Assembly (NCBI GenBank): GCA_017354895.1
Contig: CP071493.1
Span: 6,014,001-6,078,000 of the forward strand
Length of the DNA stretch: 64,000 nucleotides
Direction: 5' to 3'
From: Podospora comata
Lineage: Eukaryota; Ascomycota; Sordariomycetes; Sordariales; Podosporaceae
Shown here: positions 34,401 through 46,595 of the stretch, piece by piece
Layout of the letters: each line of letters starts with the position of its first letter
Position numbering within the stretch: position 1 is the first letter of the stretch
Notes under the pieces: model-generated
What the model saw: the letters and a program-made list of their open reading frames with translations, nothing else
Told to the model about the DNA's origin: nothing
Database searches by the model: none
Made by a program: the position numbers and the translations under genes

Positions 34401-36114
34401 TGACCTCAATTAACGAGTGTATTTTTGAAGTTATTCTGAGCATTGACAATATCTCTTAGCAGCGGAGATGAGGCGACGACTCGTTTGTGAGCCCCCTTTT
34501 CCATCAATCGATAAACTCGGTCGCTGCTCCCGGCGTGGACAGATCGGAGGTCCGGTTGTTGGAATGACGAACAGGGTTGACTCTTGAACAAGCAAGTCGG
34601 GCCGTGATTGAGCATCGTTTTGGGAAACGCTTCATTGTGGGGAATAACGAACCACAGCCGTTTTGGGCGGGGGTGGAGTTTTGATGATCGGTTCCTGGTA
34701 GCCAACGATCCCAGAGCCGAACGCTGGGGAAATCCAGGAACATCGCTGAAGCAGAGAGGGCTGCCAGAAGTCGAACAATGAGAGAAGGATCAATTGGAAG
34801 TCAGCAGCTGCAGCCCAAAATGCATCGTGCGGGAATGGCTTCGTACCTGCAGTAGCGTCACCGTTCGAATGTGGCTGAGCAGCCTGAAGCAGACAGCCAC
34901 CTGTTTCAAGCTTTTGGGCAAGTCCCCATTTTGCCTGCACCATCAAGGTGCCATCCGCGCGCTCATCACTGCCTTCTTTCGCCGGAATCACTCTGTGTAC
35001 GGTGAAGGCACAGGACGTAAAGGGGTGCGTGCTCGTGCTCAACATTCAATATCATCACAGAAAATGGATCCTATCTCGTGTCCGGCAGCATGGCTTTGCT
35101 TACCCAGCAACGAGAATAGGGTTACCGACATGAAGAATTCCCGGATTGTAGCACGGTGAGCTGTGACAGAAAGGCAACAGCGAAATGCTCATCGCATTCG
35201 CCCTTTTTGCCGCAGGCAGGCCTCTTGCCGCTCACGCAGAGCCATTTATAATTGCAGTGCCTGAACTGACCCTTTTACAGGACAGCAGTGAGAGAGTAAG
35301 ATATTCCCTTGCCGTTCAGACGTCGAGATGTGTAACCGATTGGGCCACATCGATGGGCAGCTTTCAAAGCCTTCAGCCAACCCCTTGACCAGATCTCTAG
35401 CACACCCCTGTCGCTTACCAGCACCCCCTGCCTGCCGCCCCTGGAGCCGCGCGCCACCAAGAGACAGCAGCGCAACATCGGCCGGGCATTTTCAATGTGG
35501 AGACGACTGTTTTCGTGAACTTTGGCCCTGACCTCACCCCTCGCCAAATGTCACATCGCCAGAGGAGCAAAGGGTCCTAGCGCCCACGAAGTCCTCACTG
35601 GCTGCCATGTTGGGCCGTTCTGCCCGTTCCCAACGACACAGGGTGTGAACGCAGTTGCTAGGGGATGCTGGTCTGGCTGGCCCACGGCCTTGTCTGGGCC
35701 AGACTCTCCACCATGAAGTGACATGAGTTCTCCTTTGCATGGGGGGTCATGGACCCGATGTTATGCCCTCATGTTGGTATAAACAGAGTCCTGCCCTCGC
35801 CTCCGTTCCCGCTCTTCTCTTTCTCGGTCAGTAGTGTTCAAACGTTTTGTGGTGTGGCATTTCCTTTACCTTACTCTAACCAACAACCGACGGCAAAGTC
35901 ATTCGCTTCTTTGCCTCAAGCTTCTTTTCTTTTCCAACCGTCATTGGATTTCCTTGTCGACACAATCGTTCAGACGACATCATCATTTTAAGCCAGCATT
36001 GTATCTGAAGGCGCAAGGTTCGCCCGATATTCTACCGGCATTCATTCAGCCCACCGCCATAAACTATACCCAGTCTATCGTTCTACTGTCTATATTGACA
36101 CGCAGCTCGTCACC
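31419..36114. other. 4.7-kb gene-free region upstream of the CFEM-like gene
   Basis: No gene with family features on either strand. Two longer minus-strand frames (32305-32994, 229 codons; 32754-33155, 133 codons) overlap each other in different frames and look like chance. A TATA-like ggtataaac is present at 35776-35784, followed by pyrimidine-rich sequence up to the CFEM-like start codon. It could hold a long promoter, a noncoding RNA or decayed sequence. Confidence 0.5.
35776..35784 (+). promoter_or_regulatory. TATA-like element for the CFEM-like gene
   Basis: ggtataaac about 330 nt upstream of the start codon at 36115, followed by a CT-rich leader; consistent with a core promoter and long leader. 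Confidence 0.4.
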
Positions 36115-38270
36115 ATGAAGAGCTATATCCCCCTTATCGCCCTCGCGGCCGGCGTAGAGGCCACTGTAAGTTGAAAGCTCGTCATCTCTTCCACACCTGG
36201 CTCAGTCGCTTACACCTCCAACAGTTCAAGAAGGCTCCTGCTTTCACCTGCCCCGAGAACATCGACAACAAGTGTACCCCCAAGCAGCAATCCGGCTTCG
36301 ACTGGGCTGATCTCATTCCTGGTCCGTTCGCCAACTACGGAGACTTCACCTTCAAGGGCTTCGAGTGCGGCAGTGACGGAAATAAGGGTCGTTTCGACTC
36401 TCGCCCCGGCAGCGGCAAGTTCATTGGTGGTACTTGCCACCCTGAGAAGAACAAGTCTCCATCTTTCGGCTGCGGTCCCGTTGTCGACAAGTTCTCCCTC
36501 GGCACCATTGTTGTCCAGCCCGAGTTCGACTGCGATCTCGAGTTCCACTATGACATGCCCAACGGCTCTGTCTGCAAGACTCGCCACGCTTGCAAGAAGT
36601 CCGGTACCACCATCAAGAACAAGCAGTGCGGTGGTGCCAAGAATGTCACTATCATCTTCCCTCCTCAGAACAAGCCCAAGAAGAGCTGCGCCATCAAGGT
36701 CCCCACTGTCTCTTTCGACTGCAACACTGCCTCCAGCACCAAGCCTGTGACCACCAAGCCCGCGACTACCAAGCCTGCCACCACCACTGCCGTTGTCACC
36801 ACTCCTGCCGATGTGACCAGCACCGCCCCTGTTGAGACCTCGCCCGCTGAGACCGAGACTTCTACTGCTATTGTTCCCGGCGAGACTTCCACTGCTGTCC
36901 TTCCCGAGACCACTGCCCCTGCTGAGGAGACTTCCACTGTCCCTGCCGAGGAGTCTACGGCTACCGTCCCCGCTGAGGAGACCTCCACTGTCCCTGCTGA
37001 GGAGTCCACCGCCACCGTTCCCGCTGAGGAGACTGCTACGGTCCCTGCTGAGGAGACCACCACTGCTCCTGCTGAGGAGACCGCTACTGTTCCTGCTGAG
37101 GAGACGGCCACCGAGCCTGCTGGTGAGACTACTACTGAGGTTGCCGGCGAGACCACCAGCACTGAGCCTGCCGCCATTACGACTCCCATCACCACCGTGA
37201 TCACCACCGAGTTCGAGACCATCTCCACCATCTTCACCACTCAGACCGAGACCATCACCCAGTGCGAGCCTACCGTCCCTGACTGCCCGGCCAACTCCAT
37301 CAAGACCACAATCGTGACCGTTCCCGTCTCCACCACCATCTGCCCCGTCACCGAGACTCTCACCACTGTCATCGAGACCCCTATTGTTGAGGAGACCTCT
37401 ACCCCCGCCCCTGTCGAGACTTCTCCTGCCGCTGGCGAGACCACCCCTGCTGCTGGTGAGACCACCCCTGCTGCTGGCGAGACCACCCCTGCTGCTGGCG
37501 AGACCACTGTCCCTGCTCCTGGTGTTACCGAGACCCCCGCCACCACCGTCATTGACATCCCCACCACTGGCATTGTCACCTCTGTCAAGCCCGTCGAGAC
37601 TCTCCCTTGCCCTGAGGTTGTCCCCTCGTGCTTGAACACCTTCCTCTTCCAGGTCGGCTGCTCTGACAACACTGATGCGGGGTGCTACTGCCCCGATGCT
37701 CTCTTCGTCAAGAACGTCTACGACTGCTTGTACGCCCACGGTGGTTCCGATCAGATCATCTCCGAGGCCGTCATCTTCTTCCAGGGTCTCTGCGCTCCTT
37801 GGGCTGGTGGTAACCCCGCCGTAGTCACGGCTCCTACTGTCACCACCTACCTCACCATCACCGCCACTCCCACTGTTGCTCCCATCTACACCACCATCAC
37901 CATCGACACCACCACTGTTGTTCCCTGCACTGATGATGCCGGTGTTGAGATCCCCGGTAGCAGCACCACCGTTGTCATTGCCACCACCGTCCCCGTTCCC
38001 GAGATCGGCTTCACCACTGGCACTGCCGGCGTTGTTGATGTTGTTCCCATCACCGCTGCCCCCATCGTCGACGGCGGTCTCCCCGGTGTTCCTGGCAACA
38101 ACGGTGGCGGTGCCATCATCACTGCCAACGGCACCACCATCTCGGTCCCCACCGGCACTGAAGGCCTCGTCCGCCCCACCCAGAGCGTCGTCCTCGCCGG
38201 TGGTGAGCGTGTTGCCGCCAGCTTCGGCCTTGCTGCCGTCGTCGCGGCTTTCGCTGCCTTTGCCCTCTAA
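36115..38270 (+). CDS. Secreted GPI-anchored CFEM-like cell-wall protein with Thr/Pro repeats
   Basis: Probable wall or plasma-membrane surface protein; CFEM domains bind haem in some fungi. Exons 36115-36165 and 36225-38270 (699 codons, 698 aa). A signal peptide (MKSYIPLIALAAGVEA) is encoded by exon 1. Residues 20-185 form a Cys-rich globular head (FDWADLIPGPFANYGDFTF) with about 12 cysteines. Then come a KPATT stretch, a PAEE(S/T)T repeat zone at about 240-315, and four PAAGETT units at 418-445. A CFEM-like domain at about 471-543 has seven of the usual eight cysteines (see findings). A Thr/Val-rich stalk ends in a hydrophobic GPI signal (GGERVAASFGLAAVVAAFAA). Codon use is strongly C-biased, suggesting high expression. 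Confidence 0.88.
37425..37508 (+). repeat. Coding 21-bp tandem repeat (PAAGETT x4)
   Basis: Four tandem 21-bp units, nearly identical in DNA, inside the CFEM-like gene. They add O-glycosylation sites to the stalk and may vary in number between strains. Confidence 0.9.
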
Positions 38271-39839
38271 ATCTTTTGATTTGAGCGGCTACAAAACGTG
38301 TACACTACAAACCCCATTTCCTTATTTTTATCAAAAGTGTCTTTTTCGGCGCCCTGGTGGGTTCAGCCTTGATATCCAATTCTTACGATCCTTCACGAAC
38401 ACATAGCATTACTGCATTGCATTATTTGGCGGCTATTTTTGGAGGCGGGATTTTTCTATTTTTTTTGGGCTTTATCGCAAATACCCCCCATAATCTCGTC
38501 ACCCCCTTGAGTTTTCTTTTGAAAGTTTACATGATCGGAACAATTGATGGGCTAAAGAAGGATATGCATCTTGGGCAAAGAGAGGGTGATGAGAAGATTC
38601 ATGGGAAGGGTTCACTTATTATACATGGGACAGCTGGGAAGATATACATGGCAAAACGTATACTGTACATAATAGTTAATACCCCCAAATGGAAAGACCA
38701 CAATGTTCCGATCAAATACTGTTCAAACTTTGTGATTTTTGGTGAACACGTGATGCATTATACAATTTTCGGTCAGATCGAACATACCAAACCACTTCCA
38801 ATCCCGTGAATGTTGATACTGACGTATTATTCACCGTGAAGAGTATCGCAATATCCTCACTTCTTGATACCTAGGTAAATGATTGCCATGAAAGCTAACA
38901 CCTATTCGTTCATTCCTCATATCAACCTCAACCCTTTCCCAGAAACCCACACAAAACCTCCAAGTCTGTTCAAACAGTTTGTTTAGTCTTGGACGGGCCA
39001 TGTCCCACCTGCGGATGTCTCTAATCACCGGTGAGGATTGCCCGTTAATCGTCCTGATATGTCCTCCTATTATCGGGGCAGGTCCGCCGACCATCCATAG
39101 AGAATTACACCCCTTCCATCCAGCAATCACCCCCTTTGTGCACACCGTACCTATCAAACAACTGCAGGGCACCCAAACACTCTACCCAATGGCATATTTC
39201 CTCAAACTGAGAATCAATCGCACCCTCTCCCTCTAAGAGCTCTAGCCACCTCATGAACCGGGGCCCGTCACGGAAATTGCAGCTCTCTCTATCGGGATGA
39301 GGAGCTTCCACACGGAGCGAGCGGGCGCGAATCCACCTCCCAATCCAGTCCACAACCAACAGTACCTTAGGTACCTCGCCCAAACGTTTGACTATATGAT
39401 CCAACTCGGGCTTACTTTGGTGTTGATTGATTGTTGGGGGAGGGGCCAATAGATGGTCATTGGGTGAGGGTTATTGATATTTACTGGGGGACTGGCGTTG
39501 AAACAAGTCATTGACAGAAGAAGATTTTTGGGACGGGTTTACTTGTGTCGTATGGATGTTTCGGGATATAGTTCGTTGGCTTTACCATACCAAATCGTTC
39601 GATTCTTCTTATTGAGAAAAGAGCTGTCGGACCAAGTGGTTATAAGCTCTCGAATACTCCGTGGGCTGTATCACTTTGTCAGATATCGTTACGCTGGAAA
39701 AATTTCAGATGGTCGTGGTGGAATGATGTTCACGGTTTAACTGATGCAACATGTCTCATGCTTGATATGCCTGGAATCGGCGCCTCATTATCATTATTTC
39801 ATGCCTTTCAATGCTACCATATGAGTACACCAGCCCCAT
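38271..39839. other. Intergenic between convergent CFEM-like and DUF3433 genes
   Basis: Convergent 3' regions. The sequence is relatively AT-rich with short frames only; a 150-codon frame at 38357 begins within the CFEM-like 3' untranslated region and has no family features. No RNA gene seen. Confidence 0.5.
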
Positions 39840-42800
39840 CTACCCCTTCCCAACTCCATACTCCCCAATACCCACCCTCACACCCCCCGTCTGAGCCTCC
39901 GCCACCTCCCCAAAAGTAACATATCTCCCCCTCTCCCCCTCCGATCCCTCCGTCTTCTCCCCTCCTTGTCCCCTTCCCTTCCACCATCCCCAAACCCCAC
40001 CCCCGTTCTCAACCTCCTGCCTCCTGCTATAAACCTCCCCCAACTCCGCCCTCACATTCGAATCGCAAAGATAATACACCCACCCAACCAACCCCATCCC
40101 GTCACCCCCCGGATTCACCGGCATATACGGGTACCTCACCGCAACTAAATTCCACCCAAGCACCAAAATCATCAACACCAACGTCCCCACCACCGACCAA
40201 GCACACGCCTGGTGAGTCTCCCACGTAAGCCAAGGAACAAACGGTATGTTGGACAACAACGGCGGGGTCAGCTTCGACAACACCGTCACAGCCGCCACGA
40301 CGGGGACGATAAATGATCTATCCTGGAAGCTGTAAAAGACGCTAGAGGGGGTGAGGGCCTGAAAGACGTGCAGGGGGGGAGGGGCAGTGAAGAAGCGGTT
40401 GGATCGTCTGGTGCCGTCTGTCTGGAGGAGGCGGGGGTGGCGGGAGAGGAGGCGGTAGGGTTCTCGGGTTGCTATGTCTGTTGAGAAGTGGTTAGCTATC
40501 TGGTTTTAAAGAATAGGAGTAGGTGAGGTACTTACTGAAGAAGTAAGAATCCCAAAACAGCGAGATGATGAAACCCAAACCGGCAAATAAGGCGCGCACA
40601 CCGAGGTTCTGTGAGTTCATAAAGATCTCAAAGGCCGAGTCGGGAAAGCTTGTGAGCTCGTAGTACAAGATCATGATGAGAAAGCCGATGATGGTGAGGA
40701 GAAAGAGCACCTGGGCAATGTAGTCTTGTGCTACTGGGTTGAGAGAAAACAGCTTCTTGGTTATAGGAGAAGACACCTCCTCGCTTGTCTTCTTGTCGCT
40801 TGTCTTCTTGTCGCTTGTCTTCTTGTCGCTTGTCTTCTTGTCGCTTGTCTTCTTGTCGCTTGTCTTCTTGTCGCTTGTCTTCTTGCTCGCGCCGGGCTGT
40901 TTCTGCCCTTCATTTGGCAGTGTAACAAGGGCCAGGTGTGGCCTGTTTGTGTTCGACCGATTTGTCAAGTGCCTCACTGTGCAATACGGACCATACTTTT
41001 TCTGTGACGACGACTGTGACGAGGACAGTCCCAGCGATGTCTCGCTGGATATGGACGTTGCTGTTGGGGAGTGCCTCGGGCTGGGCGGCAGTAGTGGTGC
41101 CTGCGCAACTTGACGCAGGGCAAACCTATGGTCGCTCAGTTCCTTGATCATCTTCTCTCTTTCGACGTACTTGTCCGTGATGTTGACTTTGGCCTTGTGG
41201 ATGGTGTCTCGTGTTGTCTGCTCCGTAAGGAGCGCAGCAACACCAGCAATACTCCTCATATCCGATCCGCAGTTTCTGTGCCAGTTCCACATTGCGAATA
41301 TCAAAAAGACAACCACAGCTAGACTTAAACTCAAAAAGACCTGTACAAGCCGACCCGGCGCCCGGAAGATAGCAATCTCCATAAAACAGCCAGCAAAGCT
41401 GTCGATTGTACAACCTCCATGGAGCTTAAAGCCAATAGCTTCTGTTGCGAACGAGGCGGTAGCAGAGGAGACAAGAATCAACATCTGCGAGAGCAGCAAA
41501 CCTGGCTCTCTTGAATGAAACAAGAGACGCCAACTGGTGAAGAAACCCTTGATGCCACCTGTTGTAAGAAACAATGAGTCCTCGGCCGATGACCCATCGG
41601 AGCGGCGTGACATGGCTTTCAAAGGTAGTAGCGCCTTGACGTGCGAATCGATGATTTGCGCCAGGATAGTGAGCGGTAACGTAATGATGATGGGCAGGAA
41701 CGATGCCAAAAGATAAGCACCCCATGAAACCGTGTCCAAGGTGGCGGGATTCCCGTCGCTGTCATCGTCCCAGGCGCGAAAGATACCGGCGTCATCTTTG
41801 GACCACACTGTGGCCACAGGTCGACCGTTGGAATCTGTAATCGTGACCCCCAAGTCGTATGTTGTGGGCACCTGCGTGGTTACCGTTGCCGTGGGAACCC
41901 CGTTAGAATCACGCATAGTGATGGTCTTGGGAACAAGAGGAAATTTGCCCGTTACAGTCTTCAACACTCCTTTATCGTCATACCCAGTGACAGTGACAAA
42001 CTTCAGAGTCGCAAAAGCAGTGATCGTTGCGATCGGTGTAGTCCCATGCCCACCTGTCATTGTTCTTGTCCGCCATACCCATCGCCCGCCGTTCACAATG
42101 ACTGTGGCCGTAGGTTTCCCCTTGTCATCGAAGAGGGTTCTTGGTTGGTTCGCTAAGCTCTTCCCTTGTCCGGTGATTGTGGCGGTCGGCCTGCCATTAC
42201 TGTCTGTCAAGGTCATGACGGTTGTTGTGTATACCGCCGTTTCAGCAGGCACCCAAACAGGCGTAGTCACCGTGGTGGTGGGCTTTCCGTCAATATCACT
42301 CAGAGTGTAGGTCGAAGGAACATATGACCCCTGGCCCGGTCCTGTCACCACGACATCTTCGTATATGAGCTCAGTGGTTGTGACTGATGGAAGAGGGTTA
42401 AACAGAGTAGCAGTAACCGGTCTGGTTTCCACAATATCTGGGGCGACCTTTGCACACGGCCGAGCACCGTCGAATGAAAATTCGTTGTACTCTACCATGA
42501 TCGATGGATTGAGAGCGCGCATGTCGCGTTGGGCTGTTGCAACCCTTGACCACTCAGACCAACACGAGGGCTCCAGAAAGACGAAGGCAGGGCCGTCGCA
42601 AATGATCGTACAGTCCGATTCGGTTGCTTTATCCAGTGGAAAGAAGTTGATACTGCTGATAAACTTTACTGGGGTGCGGACGTATGGTATGTCCCCAGGC
42701 CGAGAACTTTTCCAATATGCCACATGCCAGAAGGATAGCTTGATCCGGTATCCCGCTATTTGCCCATACTTGTCCTTGGGTGGCACTCGACGCTGTATTC

Positions 42801-43454
42801 CATAGGGGCTGGTTCTGTTTGGGCTCAAAGTTCCGTTGGTCGGAACGTGTATGACAGGATATCCGATACGCTCACCGAATTCCATGGCCTCTGTTGGCAG
42901 GGCATCCCATCCTAACGTTGCCGTTGACGTTGACGTTGAAGTCGACGTTGAGATCAAGATCGGCCCCGGGGTGAACACTGAGCTGCTGGTGTTTTGCGGG
43001 AAGGATGTGAAGACCGGAGGAGCTGTGCTTGTTGCAGATGGCGTTCCAGTGGACGAGAATCCAGTGGTTGTGGACAACTGGGACGAGTCTTCCTCTGCTC
43101 TAGCCTTATAGAGGCGTGGTGCCAGGAAGGGACCATAGGCTCCGGTACCGTCTTCGTACCCGTACTCATTAAGGACGGGCAATCGGTTTTCCGCGATTGT
43201 GATTGTTCGAAAACCATATTCGAGTGCCACAATGAGGCCAATGATGCTAGCACAATGAGTCTTGTTAGCGAACCTTGATCATGAAAGTGGAGAAGAGGCA
43301 CCTACTAGAGACCGATTGCAATCAAGAAAGGAGTTCTGAGGACCAAAGGCTTCGTGTTGCGAAGATCCTCGTCTGGTTGTTGAGACTGAGTATCATTCGA
43401 TGGCGGCGACCTAGTCCATAGGGCCTTGAAAGGCGCCTTCAAAATTCTGGACAT
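39840..43454 (-). CDS. Large DUF3433 membrane protein with central KTSDK minisatellite
   Basis: Function unknown; DUF3433 proteins are fungal multi-pass surface proteins. Three exons: 43454-43306, 43246-40536, 40477-39840 (1166 codons, 1165 aa). The joins rebuild AIGLYIIGLIVALEYGF and SYFFNIATREPYRLLS. A cytoplasmic N-terminus and one membrane helix at about 45-65 lead to a long ectodomain. It has repeated TDSNGRPTAT-type units between residues 330 and 530. Two DUF3433-like membrane blocks follow (about 560-700, GAYLLASFLPIIITLPL; about 890-1080, IAQVLFLLTIIGFLIMI). Between them lies a Ser-rich linker with seven perfect KTSDK units. The C-terminal ~80 residues are Gly-rich and probably cytoplasmic. 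Stopping at the stop codon in intron 2 would wrongly end the protein after KYLTYSYSLKPDS. Confidence 0.85.
40781..40885 (-). repeat. Perfect coding minisatellite, 15 bp x 7
   Basis: Seven identical copies of tcgcttgtcttcttg (plus strand), encoding KTSDK repeats in the DUF3433 protein at about residues 838-872. There is no mismatch in 105 bp. Confidence 0.98.
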
Positions 43455-44486
43455 GGTCGGCTTACAACAAGCACGCCGACTTCCGCGAGATCCAAGACGG
43501 TGAGAGAGTCGTGGTCAGGCGTGAAACTCGGGGTCAGGCGGGGGAGAAGCCCACTCCCTTGTATACCCATGAAGAAGGGAAAGCCATCACGTCGATCTGA
43601 GTCGTCTGCGGGCCATCTCTAATGCCGTTGCTCAAGACCCTTGCTCATCTGTTCATCAATGCAACGACACCATCGCGTCTCAGCGACCAGAATGAGACCC
43701 AAGAGCCGCGAGGTACCGGCATAACCTCTATGCATCCGGCCGGTTAGGGCTACAGTTTTCGGGTCAGTACTAGCCAAGCGTGTGCCGATATCTCTGTTGC
43801 TTACCATCTGAGAGGCACAGCCTCGAGCTATACACCCATGTATCGTTGCCGTAGTGGCTCGCTTGGGTTGAGTAACCGCTCGGGTAAAAAAAGCTAGTCC
43901 AACAGACAAGGTCTAGGTCGGCGTGCAACTGTGACTCCAGACAGCCTTGCAGATTTGGGAAATGATTCTCGGCACCGACGACTCATCGTCCACCTATGGA
44001 ATGCTACGCTTGCCGGACGACTAGACGTAGTAAGCTTAGCATAAGGCGCAGCACCAACAAAGGTACCTACTTTTAGAGGCAATTCAGACAAATGTACCGG
44101 CATTTGAGGCCGTTGAGAAGAATCAAGAGGTGGTAACGTGATGGAGTCTTTGCGCAAGCCTTTGGGGGCCACGGGGGCAAACCTCCACTTCCGTCCCCCT
44201 CGCCCCTTGTTTAGCCCCCACACACTCGCGTCCTCGAACGGCCGACCTGAGCACCTTCTTGTTAGAACATTGGGACAAACTTTGTTCATCCATCAAGATC
44301 GTGGGAGCAATAGAGTTGCTGTCACGTTACCAGGTACCGAAATGTAACAACTAGATCATGAAATCAATCGATATCCTAAACCGTCCAGACCAGTGTCATA
44401 GGCATCATACACATCATCTCAATTTGAGCCTCCCAACCCAGCCATGCAACGCCGAAACATCATTCAACTTCTTACATATCATGTCT
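43455..44486. other. Upstream region of DUF3433 gene and 3' flank of the WD40 gene
   Basis: Both neighbours are on the minus strand. Holds the DUF3433 promoter and the WD40 3' untranslated region. No gene or repeat recognised. Confidence 0.5.
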
Positions 44487-46595
44487 CTACCTCCAACCTC
44501 CAGTAGCCACCCGCGGGGCATTTAACTTTTCATCCACCACTCTCCCCATTGCCATCCCCTCATCCTCACTCTCCTCCCCATCATCATCGTCAGCCTCGTT
44601 GTACCCATGCACGCTTGCCGTTCCCGTATCATTCGCCGAGCCGTTCCACGAACTAGCGACCAGTACCGGCGCATTCGGATGCCATCCCACATCTCTCACA
44701 ATAGTACTCCAGTCATTCTCGAAGCTATGCAATCTATACCGCCTCGTCCTGAGTCTCGCGTTGCTTCCAGTGGCTTGCTCTGTGGCTTTTTGAACGTCAA
44801 TGGTCTTCGCGAGTGTGGCGTCCATGTTCCAAATGTATACATGCCCATCTGCACTTCCAGAGTAGACGTATCGACTATCTGTGCTGTTGGGTGGCGAAAA
44901 GTGGCATCTGATGAGTGTCCTCTGAACCTTGTGTCCACGGAAAGTCACGACTGAGTTGTCGTGCGGGTGTTGATACCATCGTGAGTCGTCATATTCTTGC
45001 CAGCGGTAGTCGAACTGATAATCTGGAGATTGAGTGATGGCCGTTGGGTTTGTTGAAAGGAAGGTGGAGGTAGACATTGCTTTGCGCAAGTCCCACAGTT
45101 TCATCGACTGGTCTTTACCATTGGAAAGGATGTAACGACCATCCTGCTTGGAGTCGATATAAGTAAGGCCTTCGGTGTGTCCTACAAAGGCCCCGGCTGT
45201 GCGGCCATCACCAATGGAACGGGTGTCCCATACTTTAATCGTACTATAGAGACATGGCATCAGTTACCATCTCAAGACTTCCTGTGCAGAAAAGAAGAAA
45301 CCTACCAGTCATCTGAGCCGGAGTACAGGATGTGAGGCGAGTTCTTGTCGGCAAAGCAAACGGCGTTCACATCGTCGTTATGCCCATGAACGTGATGTAG
45401 TGTTGTGCGTGTTTCGATGTCATACACTACCACGGAGTCGGTATTCGTGCCCGCGACAAGCTGACGCCCATCGCCCGAGAACCTCACGGAGAAGATGGCA
45501 AAGCTCCCACCATACCCAGACTGACTGTGCCCTCCGGCAAAGTTAAGTGTGTATGAATCGCCGGTATCCTTCGGGTCGGTGGGAGCAATCGCAACTTCAG
45601 GCTGCAACGACGTAAACGCCAGCCAGCGGTTATCAGGGCTGAGGTCGGCATCGGTCATCGTCCATTGACCAAACGGGTAGTCGAACGTTTTGTAGTACTT
45701 CCAGTCGTAAACATTCGAGGTATCGTATAACCGTACTTTAAAGTCTTTGTTGCAGGTGTAAAAGAAGTTGCCATCGTCGGAGAACTGGCCGCAACAAACG
45801 GGATCGTCGTAATGGATAATCATCTCTGGCTTGGATACCGGTATCATCTGTTGCAGCATCATTCCTCGATTCCTCAGCTGCTCAGCCTTGCCGCCCAGAC
45901 CTAGCTCTCGATCGAGAATCCTCCTCGAGATATCCTTATACCTCCGATCACGGATATCAAACGACCCAAACGCCCCCGACTCCATCAGTTTCCTCCCCTC
46001 TTCACTCGGTACCTTGGGAAACCTATCCGGGTCTTGTCTGTTGGTCCGCCGCTGATACATCATCTCATCAACCTCGGCATCATCAAAAATCAAGTCCGTA
46101 AGATCATGCCCTCTCAGCAAAGCAAGAATCTGTCGCTGGCTCAACCCAACTGCCCCCGAGGCACCTACAAATCGTCAGCCGGGTCTATTCAATCACCCCC
46201 AGTCAACACTCACCATTCCCAACAAGCCTCACGATTCTCCTCAGTAGCTGACCCCCCTCCCTCTCCTCGGCAGTAGCTTGATTATCATCATCATCATCTT
46301 CTTCTTCTTCATCTTCTTCATCCTCATCATCCTCATCATCCTCATTACCGACCGGAACCTGCTCCAATACAACCTCAAACTCGAGTCCCTCCGCATCGCC
46401 GGACGCATGAAGCCGCTCATGTTCTGCCATTTCTTCCCTCAAAATTTCATCATAATACTCCTGGTCATGTTCCTCTCCGTCTTCGACCCGCTCGCGAGTA
46501 GCTTCATGCATCGAATACGGGACGTAGGAGGTCCAGTCGTCGGAATCCAGCGGGCCGCCATCGTTGGGGTCACCGCGGTAATTGTCGCTACTCAT
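44487..46595 (-). CDS. WD40-repeat protein, DCAF11/WDR23-like
   Basis: Probable substrate receptor of a CUL4-DDB1 ubiquitin ligase by family; not proven for fungi. Exons 46595-46214, 46164-45306, 45243-44487 (666 codons, 665 aa). The joins rebuild VGNGASGAVGLSQRQILAL and SDDCTIKVWDTRS. Residues 1-128 are acidic with a run of D/E at about 85-105. The conserved block LMESGAFGSFDIRDRRY is followed by at least six WD repeats from about residue 220 (VRLYDTSNVYDW; SVVVYDIETRT; TIKVWDTRS; SMKLWDLRKA; HVYIWNMDATLA). The segment DWSTIVRDVGWHPNAPVLV and an acidic tail close the protein. The repeat order fits DCAF11. Confidence 0.88.

Noticed and set aside
36210-37739. 509-codon antisense frame opposite the CFEM-like gene
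   Set aside because: Shadow of the strongly biased, repetitive codons on the plus strand; it has Gly/Ser/Leu repeat composition and no domain.
38357-38809. 150-codon plus-strand frame after the CFEM-like gene
   Set aside because: Lies in the AT-rich 3' flank, has no family features and no nearby start context; probably the 3' untranslated region.
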